From Heliocidaris erythrogramma (taxonomy: Eukaryota > Echinodermata > Echinoidea > Camarodonta > Echinometridae), in the NCBI GenBank assembly GCA_025617745.1, contig CM046858.1, positions 35,341,228 to 35,405,227 on the forward strand: a stretch of DNA of 64,000 nucleotides. The letters run 5' to 3'. The notes beneath the pieces are model-generated. The model was not told the DNA's origin. It did no database searches and saw only the letters and a program-made list of their open reading frames with translations. Below are positions 41,428 through 56,400 of this stretch, in pieces. Position numbers and translations under genes: made by a program. Positions within the stretch are counted from its first letter, which is position 1. The number at the start of each line of letters is the position of its first letter.

Positions 41428-44400
41428 AATGATGATGATGACAATGGGGGTGATAGCTAAAAGTCAATGTTGGTTATACTACAGAAAATGAAAATAATTC
41501 TTGAAACTTAAAATGAGCATTATTACAATGTACATGTAGCTATCAAATAGATAATACACACATACAACAATTTGTGGTGATGATAATATGGGTTATAATA
41601 CATGTATTAGTAATGTGAATTGAATAATTGTGATATACAGTATAATACAGGTTATGATACATGTACATTAGAATGGCTTATCATACAGGCAATGACATAC
41701 ATTTTTAATGTACTACATGTAATAATCATGAAAATAAGTATTAAGGTTAGACTAATTATGATATATCTCATAGCAGTTATCACTTTGGAGATTTAAATTA
41801 TGTGTGGTACATGCATTACAAATTTCCATTTACGAGCACATGTATTGGATATTTGTGTGTAAATAAGATAATGAATTTACCTGATAAGCCGTTCTCATTG
41901 CTTGAGAATAGACGCAAGAAAACACCTGCACTCTGTCCAAATTGGCAACCACCTGCTGGCCAGATTCACTGCTCTTATAGGCAAACTTACCCACACTCTG
42001 CAGATCAAAGATGAAAAATACACAAAAATTGAAGTCTTTTTAATAGACCAATCATACATGTATGAACAAAGATATGTGCTATAATAATAATAATAATAAT
42101 AATGATAATAATATTAGTAAACAAAGAAGCTTGATGGGAGGAATTTTAATTTGGAAACAAATTTTTAGGCATTTTACTCCCAGTGTTAAAGATCGTATGC
42201 TCGATCTGTAATGAAAAACACAAGTCAGAAAAAATTGGAACCAGCGGGATTCGAACCTGTCATCTACTGCTTGCCGGGCAGCGACTTAACCACCAGACTA
42301 TTCTGGTTCACGGCCAAGTCACGATGAACTGGAATCAAATACCCAAGATCCTCTTCTTTCTGACTCATTAATATTCAAACGGAGAAAAATGCAAACGGAG
42401 TAAAATGCAAACGGAGTAAAATGCCTAAAAAATTTTTACAAAGATATTAATAATAATAATAATGATAGTAATCATAATAATTACTCTTATTGCAAGGTTA
42501 GGGTGAATACTTTTATCTCAGTCTATTGTTATCATTGGCCTTAACGCACGTTCGCTTTCGCCTGAACGTCAAACTTCTATTATGATGAAATAAACCGTAT
42601 TGTATTGGATTCGCCCCAACGTAGGAAATAATGTTGTATAAAGATAATAATAATAATACTACTAATAAATGCAGCATCTATAACGTGCCATCTAGTACAC
42701 TATTCTGAGGTGCAGGAAAGAAAATTGCCTATCTACTGCACACACCCTTTAGAATAACAATCCTATACCATTAGATGTGCTTCCAACATTGACCAAGTCA
42801 AAGGTGTTTATAGAATTTATTCAACAATGCTTTTTATAAAAGCTTAACTTACAGGAGTTGTGAAACCCATTCTAACGACATTTGATTTTCGATACAAATT
42901 CATATTTCTTATTTCCTAAATACATTGCTCTTAAAATTTTGTTACAGACAGTTAAATATATTTGAATAGGAATCCCACAATATAAATATAAATAGTACAA
43001 GCAAAACTTGTCAAGATCCTCTAAAGTGAAAAAGAACAGGTTTTAACCCTTAGAGTGCCATCAAGTTTACCAACAGCTATCACAAAATATTGTGAATTGT
43101 TCATTCCATATAGACATTGTTCGTTTGCCACACTGTACAATAATTGTTGAGTTGAACCCATGTGTATTATGATTTAAGAAGGAAGACAAGCTTTTCCTTG
43201 TCCACAAATACAAGTGATAGATACATGTACATGGGCAACATGAGCTTATGGGCAGTTTCACCATCAAAGGCAGTGAAGAAGGTGAAAGACATAAGAGTTT
43301 ACTTTAATACAGTGAAACCTGTCTATAAAGACCGCTCAAAGGAGACATGAAAGTGGTCTTTAAGAGCAGGTGGTCTTTATGTACAGGTTCCTTTCATACA
43401 TGTTTCAACGGGAAACACTTTTCAAGGGAAAACGATAATTGTGGTCTTTATAGACAGGTGGTCTTTCTATACAGGTGGTCGCAAAAGCAGGTTTGACTGT
43501 ACATATCTACAGTGTACATGTACTGGTAATTTTCAGACAGGTTTGACTGTAAAGTTTATTACCAGACCTGGTGGGTGTTTCATAAAGCTGTTCGTAAAGT
43601 TACGAATGACTTTACGAATGACTGGAACATGTTCTTGGGTGCTATACTAATCAGATTCTCAATCATATAGCACAAGAACTGATCACCAGTCGTGCGTAAA
43701 GTCGTGCGTAACTTACGAACAGCTTTATGAAACACCCCCAGGACAGACATAAAAACATGAACACTGCCTACCCTAAGGAGAAGACATTGGCTATTCTGAC
43801 TGGTGGGGTCATCAAACAACACCACCTCGGGTCTCCGCAGCTGACATTTGACCTGAAGTGACCTGGAGGTTGTTCTTGCTGGGGTAGCAGCTCTGAGGTT
43901 CAAGCCCTCAGACTGACTCACGCTCTGACCGACTGGGCCCCCCTGCACTGAAAGTGTCCTGAAATTTGAAACAAAAATATTCATCACAAAATCACAATCA
44001 CATGTGCAGGTATGATTAACTTACAGTGACACGAATCTTAAATATTGCTTAAAATTTACCACAGTGACACTAATACGTTCATCTCCCTATAACAATGGCA
44101 ATCACTACGTCAGATGTTCATGCCTCAAGTGATTCTTAAGAAATGTCAAAATGACAAATCACGATGGTCCAAACAGTAATCTGCATGATCGATGACCTTA
44201 GTGACCCTGACCTTTAAACCTACTACGAGACAAGAATTTCATGCCTCATATAGCCTCCTTGACACAAACGTAGTAAACTGGTAAAAAAAAAATTAAAATT
44301 AAAGAACCACAACATTAAACATGTAAATAAATGGTAAGTGAGAGTGCATAAAATGGAATTACACACAGCAAAGACCCCTAAGCATAAATACATGTCTGTG

Positions 44401-47400
44401 TATTATAAAGTATATAGAAATATGAAGCACACTAATTGTACAGGTTGTATGTAATTGCATTTTTTTTGGGGGGGGGGGGTTGTGATGGTTCACTGGGGGT
44501 CATGTGCTATTAAGGCTTAACCGTCTATTGACGAGAGATAGGAGAGGGTTAAAAACAAACCTCGATGTCTGTCTGGAGGTCTGTCCTCCGCTGGGACTGA
44601 GTGGTGATTCCAGTTTGCTCTGGGTCAACGCACTACTCAGGAAGTTATAGATGGCCAGCAGATAGTGCACAAAGATGTTCACTCTGACACCCTCTATGAT
44701 GAAATCGACTACACAGGGCAGGAGAAGAGAGAAAGCTTATACATGTATTATCACATAGAGACATCAAGAAATAACACAATCAATAGATTTTTCTGAAATA
44801 CTCTCAATCATGTAACCTCTCATCAGGTGAGCTTCTGCTCTCTCTAAAGATATTTTTTTTTTAAGAGTTTTAGGCCACTTATTTTAAATCAATCACTGAA
44901 CAAAATAATTTAATACATGTACAAATTAAAGCAAAATAAGTTAAAAATAATAAGTAATTATAATAATAATAATAATAATAATAATATATAAGATTTATAA
45001 GGCGCCGGATCGACTTGATGATCAAATGCTCAAGGCGCAACTTGTGCAAAAGATCAAATACATCACAAATAAGCAAAAGTGCAATATGAGAGGTACGGAC
45101 ATGAAAGGTAATGGTAATCAATTATAGGCCAAATTAAACAGATACTTTTAAAGATTATTTTTGAACACTTCAACAGAACTGCTATTTCTAATCCCTTGAG
45201 GAAGAGTATTCCATATGGACGGCCCAGCATGAGCAAAGGTTCGCTCCCCCCACTTTGTTTTAAGCCTAGGAATAACAAGTAAAATATTACAAAATAATAA
45301 GTTAGTAACAGCATAGTAAAATCTAATACCATAGCCAAATTTACAACAAAAAAGGTTATGCTTAAATACAGAGGATTCATAATGAAAGTGTGACTGCCTT
45401 TGCCATTGTCCAACATGCACGCACGTGAACATTGCAGAATGGTAGGAATACTCCCTAAGGAGTGGAGATGGTGCACACTTGTGTGCAGGATAAAAATCCA
45501 GGGACCAGGGCCCTGTTTCATAAAACTTGTTATCAACAACATGTTGCAATAACTGTTATAAGCTACTGAAATCCTTGCATCGGATTGGCTGAGAGCAAAT
45601 TTGTCATGGAAATGCGGCAGTTGTTACTGTTAACAAGTTTTATGAAATAAAATTTATTAGGCAGAGTACATTGAAGGATTCATGTAATGCGCTGAATAAA
45701 TATTCTTGTCACTCACTGCATTGTAGCTGATTCTCATCCTGAGTGTATGTGAACTCTATCATCGGGGTCACCTTAGGGGAAGGAGGGCTTCCTGGTGCTG
45801 CTGTGCGGAGACACACTTTCTTACTGCTTTTCAGAAGTAATCTTATATTAAAGGAGAGAAACAAGAAAGGAGGCACCCATAGTTACTGATGTAAGATTAA
45901 ACTTTGATTCATTTTGAATCTCAATCAATCAATCTCAAAATTTAAATAGTTACATAATTATTTTCTCAATTGTAAATACTATTTTTGTAATTCTGTGTTG
46001 TGAGTAATACTGTACCATTCTTTATCATTTACTTTAATTTCAGCCTTCATGGTTGCTGAATATTTGCTTTCTTTCAAAGCCTATTGATGGGTATAAACCA
46101 AAGGTCTAACTTTGAGAATGCTCTCCATATTACTTTTATAATAGAAATATTCAGTTAGTCAGAGGAGAATGAAACCCTGGGGAAAAAATCAATTTTAATG
46201 ACAAGAGAGGATAGAAAGAAGCAATTTTAAAAAAGTTCAATCAAAATCGCTTACAAAATGAGAAAGTTATGAAAGTTTGAAAAGTCTCAATTTACTTTCT
46301 ATGGCGATCCTCAAATTGGCAATGTTGCTTCAAAGTGACAGGTTTAGTAGTATAACTTTTCATATGTTTTGTACACAAAATTTCATATTATCCCCATTAT
46401 CTCTCAAGGTGCACCTTGTCTCCTTCTTCGCTCAAGATACATGTATATCATGGGAAAATGTATTTGACACAACCGACATGTACATAATATGGGGACATAC
46501 AATCTCTATCAATTTCTATCAATTCAATTTTGTTTGGCCATTCATTATTATCATGTACAAGAACAATGAAAGATTGGGAAATACACTAAAATGTACAGGA
46601 ATAACTTTGACAAACGACATTGAGGAGTGATCATTAAAACATTAAACACATAAGACTTTCAATGTTTCAATAGCCTTTACAAATCCCTCTTTATGCACAT
46701 TGTAAAAATATATCATTCAATGTAATGTATGTCTTACTGTCTGATGGCAAGAGGGCTGTTTGGACGAATGTCTTCAAGGGTGAGTGTTAGGATAGTGGCT
46801 GTGACGTTCATGGCTCCGGTACTGTAAGCAGACGCTGATCCATTGACCTGATGCAGTCTGAAGCGAGACAGACCGTTCCTCGGGTCACGAGACGATACGC
46901 CCTTTCCGCTCCTTTGCTGAAATAGTCGTTAGAAAGAGAGCGCAGTGGATGCATTGTTTATCAAGTGTTAATTTTTGACTGAGATGATGTAAGAGAACTA
47001 GAGATTTTGAATGTTGTTTACAGACTGAGATTATACATAATGCTGGTAAATGGTATGAGATAAAAAGAAGGAATATATACGAGGAGAGATGTAGAGGGAG
47101 AAAGGGGAGGCAGAATAGAGATGCAGAGAGAAAGAGAGAAAGAAAAGGAAGATGAATGTGGTAAGAAAATGAAAACATGGATAGATACAAGATACAAGAG
47201 ATACATGTAGGGATCGAGAAGGAGAAAAGATGAGAGAGACAAAGAAAAGATGGAGGAAGAGGTAGAGACAGACAGGAGAAGGAGAGATGAGAGAAAGAGA
47301 GCAAGACAGAGAACACAAGAAGAAAGAAAGAGATAGAAAGAAAGAAGAGAGGTAGAGGTGAAAGACAGTGAAAAGAAAGACAAAGGAATAGAGAGAAAGA

Positions 47401-50400
47401 AGCAGAGAGAAAGAAGCAGAGAGAGTAATGAGAGGGGAGAAAAAAGTGGAAGATGCCTTGAAGTGAGGTGAAAAACTAGGGGAAATAGAGGTAAGCACAA
47501 GATAACTATACTGTACCCTAAAAGAAGAGAAGAACAGGACAAAGAAGAGAAAGAAAAAGAAAGAGTATATTCTCCTACCAATCTTTGTTCGTTGGTATAG
47601 AACTCTAGCTCAGCTCCATCCATTACAAACTGGACAAACATTGTCTTCCTTGGCTTGGTGTCCTTTGGAGGAATAGGGGATGCGGAGACCGGTGGAGTGA
47701 TGCTGGTAGCTGGAAGACTCTCATGAACTTCTGCCTCGGTGGTAACCATGGCTTCTTCAACAACTTATAATTATAATAAAGAACATAATAATGATAAGGC
47801 AAATTTATACAGCACTTGATACTGCATTTGCTGGTGCCAAAACACAAATTTCAACGGAGAGTAATAAAAGGTATTCATCACTTTAGCATCTTTTATAAAT
47901 ATTTCAGTGAATCTTTTAAGCTGTATGATAGCAATTATTAAGCATGTAGGAAAGAAAATTTGCATATTTATGAAACTACATGTGACAGGATTAATGCCAT
48001 ATTCACCTAAATATTCAACTTTTTAAGAGGAACATTGGCATCTTAATCTTTTCTTTTTTTAACTGTTTATTAAAATTCAATTTAACTAGTAAAATTGTTG
48101 TATGGTGATGTATGGTGATGTGGTGTGTAGCACCATTACATGGACGGTGAGAATGCTATGAAATTACTCGGACATTACTCCTCTAAAATGTCATATGACG
48201 ATGATACCTATGAACTTACTTGTTTGTGTCAAGGTACCAATAAAATTCACTCTTACTGAAATGACCATTAATTTGTCCATACTAAATGTCACTCACTCTT
48301 CTCATAGCATTCAGGAATGAGAGTTCTCTCATTTAAGACAAATTGATCAACTACATGATATTGTATTAAAATACTTTAATAACCATGTCCATGTGTTGAA
48401 TAGTGCATTAGATGACTACATTTACATGTAAATTTGAAGCATGATCTTCCTGAACATCGTTTATGGCGGGGTGAAAATTGTTCCATTTCGATGAAAAGAA
48501 AGAACTTGGTGACTTCACTCACCTTCAATCAGTCCCTCGGCGACTACTCTAGGGGGTGCCATCAGATTTTCGCTCAGCGTTGCCAAGATTGTCACAATGT
48601 CTTGTTCACCGATGTTGATCTAGAACAGATGGTTAAAAGTAACTATACTTATTATTTCATGAAGAACAAAGACATACTAAATGCACATGCTTAAAGACAG
48701 GACCTGGTGTACATGTAGATGTATATGAAGTTCAAGTTCAAGTTCACATTTTATTTTGCTCATTCCATTAAAAAGTAACAACACCAAAAAAACATTATAA
48801 ACAATAGCATGTATACAAAATAACAATACAGTACAGCAAATTCCAAAAGAAAGACAACAGTGAAATGAAAATGTGGAAGGAAACCGCATTTGAGGCAGAA
48901 CCCTAACAGATCATTACACTTAAAACAAACACTGCACAGACTATAACCTGACAAAGCAACAAAGAGTAACAAGTAAAATTGCAAAGTTCACTACATGCAT
49001 GAAACTTTCAGGAAAATAAATCAGGGGAGCATTTCATCAAGCGTCTTGTCAGTGATTTTTAATGACAAATTTGCTCTCAGCCAATCAGATGCAAGGATTT
49101 CAGTAGCTTATAACAGTTGTCGGTAAAAATCACTGACAAAATGCTTGATGAAACGCTCCCCAGAAGTCAAACAAACCTGCACGATGACGCTCCATTCCAG
49201 ATTTGCAGTGACCCTGAGCGGGGTCACAGCAGCCACGTCGGGGTCAACGGGTCGGCTGAGGTCAACACGGAGTTCCACGGGTTCGACGATGAGACGATAG
49301 GAGCCAATGGTCTGATTGGTGTGGATCACAGCTCTGAAATCCATACAGGGAGAGACAAAGAGAGAATGGGGACAACTGTCTTATGTTTTTATTTGATCCT
49401 CAAATTCACAGGTACAAAATGATCCGTGTAAAAATACTTAATTGTTTACACAAGAGCCTTTAATTTTCTTACAGTGCTGTTGGAAAAGTGGGGTTGGATG
49501 GAGATGGAGAGTCATTTGGTATAAAGAGAGGTTTTAATTGTTGTTTAGAGTCACTATAAACTATGCCGATACAGTGTAATTATTGGCAATATTCATGATG
49601 CAGAGATACAAGGAAAATATTAAGAGGGGGAGACAGATGTGGAGAGAGAGAGAGAGAGAGAGGGGGGAGGGTGATAGAGACATACAGAGAGAGGAGGTGG
49701 GTAAAAAGACGTATGAAGATTAATGAGTTGTAAAGGTAATCATAAACTAAGATTAAGGAACAATATGGCTTACATGTCGTATTTCTAAGTAAATTAGACC
49801 AACAAAATGATGTTTACCGGGATATCTGCACTGAGGTCAGCCTCATGGTGATGTACATCATGAGGGGGGCTGTCACCTTGGCCCGCCCATCCGGCGACTC
49901 GATCCCGCCCTCCGTGTCGAAGGAGCTGATGATCGAGAGGTTACCGAGGTTGGCAACCAAGGCGTGGGCGGAGCTTGGCTTCTCAGGGACCAGGATGATG
50001 GGGGATCGGATCTTGATATCCAGACCCACCTTCACACCGGTCTGCTGTATGTCATCCACCTGAGGGGTAAAAGAGCGAGTGCGGATAGTGTTAGACCGAA
50101 TGGAAGCAGGGTACGTTCAGCGGTTGGGATACAGTATCTTCATGATGCGGTACATAAGCAAGATGCAGGCATGCTTTTTGATGAAAGAGAGATGGAGAGA
50201 GACTGTGTATGATGATAGAAAAATTTGGATATTTTCATCACCAACCTGCTCAATTTTATCTCTCCTGTCATCTACCTGGAAACAAAAATAAGGAATCATA
50301 ATACATGTTTACACATTAAAACATTATTCAGGATTCAAGTGTTTTCATGAGTAAGCTATATACATGTACATGTTGCATACCAGCTTGAAACATGCTCACA

Positions 50401-53400
50401 ATTCTTTTTTTTTTTTAATACCCACATTGCAAATTACCTCCAAGAATTGTAACTTTAATGGGCCTTCACATACATGTAATATCATATTGTCCCCTTTTAG
50501 GCTGTTTACTGTTAATGTCTCAGTGACTTAGGGGGGACGTCTTTCTGCAATTATACAGTTTATTATTTCTAGTGATTGGGTCAGCTTCCAGAGTCTTCAA
50601 AAATCACTTATAAGGCTTGTTTGCATATGACATGGTAAAACGCTGCGCTTCACCGCCGTCTTCTTTTTTTCCACCTGAATAATGAACAGCAAATACATGC
50701 AGGTATGAAAAACGTTAAAAGTCCTACATGTACTGAGCTATCTATATTTTTTAAGCTACAGAGATGAGAAGCGTTCTAGCTTCTGTCACTATAAAAAAAA
50801 AACCTTGCGGTTTAGGACGGCACATGTGAGCTTGGAGTTAGGACAACAGATACTATTTCAGGGGGTTTTTTTCTGTAGCTATGGACAGATCATGGAAAAG
50901 TAGGTTTGCCCTTTTTGCCCCCCATCCCCCAAAATAAAAAATTTCAAAAATAAAATAAAAATTTGGGCATCGTGGATATCCAATTGAAATGTGCCTTACG
51001 CAAGTAACATGGGATGTCAGGAGAGTTTTCTGAGACACTCCTCTAAAAAAATGAACTACTTCCAAAGAACCAGAATACGGAACGAGAGGAGATGAAACAA
51101 CTTACTGTCTTGACTGCTTTGCTGGATGCCTCTTTGGCTGTATCTATAGCACCTTGATTGAGGAATGGCTGAAAGAAAGACTGTCCGCAATGGCATAAGA
51201 GAAAAAGATACATTGGCTTGTTATTCTCAGACAAACTTATTAACATTCCAATATTAACTTATTAAATTCTAATCGAAATTGAAACCGGTGTCCATTGTCC
51301 AATTGAAAATTTGTATTTTCACCAGTAAAAAGTAATGAATTTACAAAATAATAGAAATGCATGTAATCACTTAAGTTACAATATTTGCCCAAACGGTTAA
51401 AACATAATAGAATGTTAACAATTAACTCTTTATTTGCCATGAATCTAAACCCTGGACGGCAACATTGTATGGAGCATATTATACATGAACACTGTATGTG
51501 TGCCACAAGTCGACTGTGGCAGTCCCATTTGTCCCATTGGTCGACAGAAGCCAGTAAAGAGTTAATGATATGTTAATTTTATAACCGATCTTATTCACAG
51601 AGGATGGGCTAGAGGCAGCTCAAATATAGGGAGAGTGTGGAAGAAGTGCTAAGGTACCTCAAGATAACAATTAAATTGACATAAAGAGTTCTTTACCAGT
51701 AGTTCCTTGATGTAAGGTCCAAGCAGCACTACTTGGATGCTACCGAGCCTGACCTTGAGGCTGTAGTCCAACTGGACGTGGGTGGGTCCCGTAGAGGCCC
51801 CAGGGTCTGGAGGGATGATGGTGGGTATGGGCTGACGGGTGGGCTGCTTGAACTGCACAAACTGTGTTCAAAATGAGACCAAATGATCATTATGCTACAG
51901 GATTTGAGCCGAAGACAATCAACTACTGAATTTTCTGATACCCCTAGCTTTACGCATGAACCAACCGGTTTGCGTAGGTAATGGTTTAACTTACTTTACA
52001 ATTCATTTTCAATACATACTCTATGCACAATAAATAAACCTTTGTAAAGTTTTATGCTGTAAACAGTACTATGGACAATATATTAATCATTATTTTCTCT
52101 AGATTTGAAAAGAAGTCCATTGCAAACAGTATGTTAACAATATGAAGTTGTAGGTTTGAAATTTAGAGTACTGCAAAACCAGAAACTTTCGCAACATAAA
52201 ACTTTCACAAATTGTTCATGACAGCCAATTTTGCAACAAGAAACTTTCGTGAATTGCAATATTTTTATGTTGTTTCAATTGTGATTTGATTCTTTCGCAG
52301 CATGAAACTTTCACGTATCTTGACCACTCACAAAATACGTGAAAGTTTCATGCACTCAAAAATTTCTGGTTTCACAGTAATTGTAATCAAAATTATTACT
52401 TCTCAATGATTTAAGATCATACATGTACCTGCCTTGTTGAACCATCCTCAAAACAACATCAATAAATCAAACTGAAAAACATAAATAAAGTGTGACGACC
52501 AGCTTCCTGACACACTACATTGTGAATTTTCGAAATTAATTTTCCTGTTTCCATTGAGGTCTCGCGTAAAAATCTGGACATTTTTCACTACTTGTGTGAT
52601 TTGATTTTGATTTGATAAGACAAGGGATATGTACATGTACATGTAAACTCAGTGATATTCAACATTGCAGCTAAAAGCTATTACATTATGCATTTACAAA
52701 TTAAAAATACAGTCAAACCTGCTTTAGCGACCACCTGTATAGAAAGACCATCTGTATAGAAAGACCACCTGTCTATAAAGACCACAATTTTTGTTTCCCT
52801 TGAGTGGTCTTTATAGACAGGTTTCACTGTACTATGAAGACTTACCCTAACATCAATAGCAGTCTGATCCTGTAGGCATATAATCTTGGGATAGGCAGTG
52901 TCAACTACTGCATCTTCAAAGGAGAAGTCCTTCAATCTGTATAATGTATATTGTAGAGGATAAGTGTAAAGGACCGTCCTATTAAAGTCATAATGCTAAT
53001 GGCCCACTTACATGTACAGGGGAACCTCTTTGTAACAATTCCTGGAGGACCAAGGATATTTTCTTGTTATATTGAACCCTTGTCACGTATATCGGGGCTA
53101 AAAAATAATCAAATACAACAGAGTGGAACTAGGAAAATTTGCTTGTTCTAACAAGATTTTTCTAGGGGGATAACAGTGCTCTTTCCACTGTACAAAGCGA
53201 TCAGTAAAAACAGGAACTGGTCAATTTCAAACTCTTTACCTGTAACTGCAGGTGGGATTGACATCAACAAGATATATTTACAGTTTCATAACTTTGTGTG
53301 GGAGTAGTTCTTACTCATGCACCTTATCCCCCTTATCCCACACCTCCATGTATCAGTTGCATAGTATAGTATGAAAATATATTTGGATGTTGCACAAGTC

Positions 53401-56400
53401 TTGAGAAAATCTATGTCCCACAAAAACTTTTAAATCATAATCATCATAATCATTATAATCATCATCAACACCATCCACATCATTATCATCTTAACCATCT
53501 TCATCATCATCGACTACTCGCCTTGCTTTCACAGTCATCCTAGTATCCTTGTCTATGAGTGAGAACTGCAGTCCCCTGATGTAGACATTGGCCAGAGACT
53601 CGTAGACATCAGTCAACGTGATGCACAGGTACTCCATGGTGGCTTCCCCATGGAACCTGATCACCCCTCGAACAGGAGCCTTGGGTGGTTGAGGTTTGGC
53701 GGGTGGGTCTGTCTCTGCGGATTGAAATAATGTACATGATCATTATACTCTCTCAAAGAATGCAGATATTCAAGAGGTATTAAGTACCTAAACGTTTGGA
53801 CTAGAGTTTTAGGAACCTTGATCGAAAAATGTTGAAAATCGTATATTTTATAAATAATCCCAAGGTACAATGAAGAAATAACAAACACATTCACACAGAT
53901 TTGAAATGCTTTACATGTGAATGGAAATAAAACAGATATGAAAATATTATATGACATTTGAATACCATTAATTGGCTAGTACATGAATGAACAGGAGGGG
54001 TCCCAAGAGTTGTTCTTGGGGAAAACCACATGGGACAGGAGCAATAGGAGAACTTTATGCATGCAAAAACGCAAATTGACTTCTTTCTGTCATTTCTTGT
54101 GTTGAGAGCCAGAAGGGCGTTAACTCTGTGTTAAAACATATGAGTTAAAGTAGAACGTTAATGATTTTAAATATTGGCTTAATACTTATTATTGCATAGA
54201 TGGCATAAATTAAACAAGGTTATCCAAATTCAACGCTTGGAAACATTTGAAGTAATGATTATTATCAATTATAAAACGGTAAAATACAGCCCCCGATATA
54301 GCAGCTGAAGAGCTCCTCGAACGCTGCTGAGATATGTGACGACACACCCTGGACCAGTCCTGTCTAAGCAGACGATGTCCCATAACATCTTACACATTTT
54401 TCAGAGCCTATTTTGTCATCTCCTCTTCACTTATTTCTCTTCCTTCACTAGCGTCAGTCTTAATGTTAGTCTGTTGCCTCACTCTTAACTTCGTGTATGG
54501 TATTATTTTGATGAAAAATGCAGCGTTAAAAAAATAAAGGAATCAGTCACTTGTAAACAAAATAAGACGCCATTGTATTTTCAGCTGCTTGCACCGGGCC
54601 ATGTTCGGCGTTTCAAGAGGGAACGAATACCATCCTGCTATTATTCGGAGGGCTTTTCAATTTGAAAGTGGGGTTTATTTCATTGATCATTGACCCTTCT
54701 CCTATGTATTTACAATCAAACGGTTTTAGCTATCAGAATCAGTTTCACTTTCCCTTTATAATGGTGTGAAATAAGGTCATGTTTAAATACACCAAACTCT
54801 TTATAATTTGATAAATAATTGCATTGCAATTACGTTCATTCATTATAGGACGTCGTCTGCTTAAGCAGGATCGATCCCGAGTGTGACGACATCAAAACAT
54901 CGCTATATTTCTGGCGAATCCTCGGATATTCCAGATGCTGAGAAGAGCTTTTATTTGTGTTGTTTTTATAATCACCAGATACGCAGTTGACATAAAACTT
55001 ATACGATTGCCATCTGTAAGCTTCCCAGTTTCTAGTGATACATTAATTGCCATATTTGTGATTTTCTTTGAATATCTACTTTAACGCCCTTCTGGCTCTC
55101 AACACACAATTTAATTTCTGAGCCACTTCATGGCCTTCTCTCATCATGAATCATCTTCAATATTCATGGCATACTTTCTCGGAAATTCATCACTTGTCAT
55201 AATCAGACATCGTCCTTCAATAATGTTCTAACATGAGTATTGGGACAGGAGCAATAGGAGAACTTTATGCATGCAAAAACGCAAATTGACTTCTTTCTGT
55301 CATTTCTTGTGTTGAGAGCCAGAAGGGCGTTAACTCTGTGTTAAAACATATGAGTTAACGCCCTTCTGGCTCTCAACACACAATTTAATTTCTGAGCCAC
55401 TTCATGGCCTTCTCTCATCATGAATCATCATCAATATTCATGGCATACTTTCTTGGAAATTCATCACTAGTCATAATCAGACATCGTCCTTCAATAATGT
55501 TCTAACATGAGATGCAACTCACCTTGCTGTGTTTGAGTGCTTGGAGGGGTGGGTTCAGGGTCTTGTGTCAGTGATGTGCCAACCTTCTCCGTCAGAGAAA
55601 TAGAACTCAGACTACATGGACAGGAAATGAATGAATGAATGAATATCACAATAACTAGGTATAAATGAATAATGAAGAGGAAAAATATTAATCATTGAGC
55701 TCGACATGTATATTAATGTTAAATACAACTGAATGTGCGAGTTTTAATGCAAAAGAGGTGTTGTGGATCAGTGGATAAGTCCCCGGACTGTGAACCACGA
55801 GGTCCGGGGTTCGAATCCCACCGCAGCACTAGCGTCCTTTGGCAAGACGTTAATCTACATTTGCCACTCTCCACCCAGGTGTTAAATGGGTACCCGGTAG
55901 GATGGCTAAAGGTAATGTCCTTTGCTTAGCACGTGTGCGCTTAACAGGCGACTGGCTGGAATGCTCCCCAGGGAGTGGAGAATGTGCGTACACTGTGTGC
56001 GGGCGTGCCAGAATCCAATGACCAGGGTAATAATATACAGCGCCTCGGAATAGTTTACTAGATTGATGGCGCTTGACAAATGCTTGTTTATTATTATTAT
56101 TAAGAAACTGGTTAGGGGACATATGTATTTGAATGCTGACAAACATATTTTTTAATGAAAAGAAACCCTACACGTATCCCACAAGTTGATTTGACATATG
56201 TATTAAAATGTGTTATCAATCAATGCCACATGTAAAGAATGTTGTGTTACCTTACATACATGTAGATAGGATTATGCAGCTAACCAAATAAAATGTGAAC
56301 TTTTATCATAATGAATATTATTATCCTTTGGCAACAAAGTATATAAATATAAAGTATAAATATAGTGCATGTTAATGACTGAACAATAAAACGAACACCA

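Noticed and set aside
52681..52935. Frame extending VPS13 exon 10 into YKDHSRETK-type sequence
   Set aside because: The extension is translated MITE sequence (the same words occur at 35126 and 43309); the true exon ends at the GTAAGT donor at 52845.
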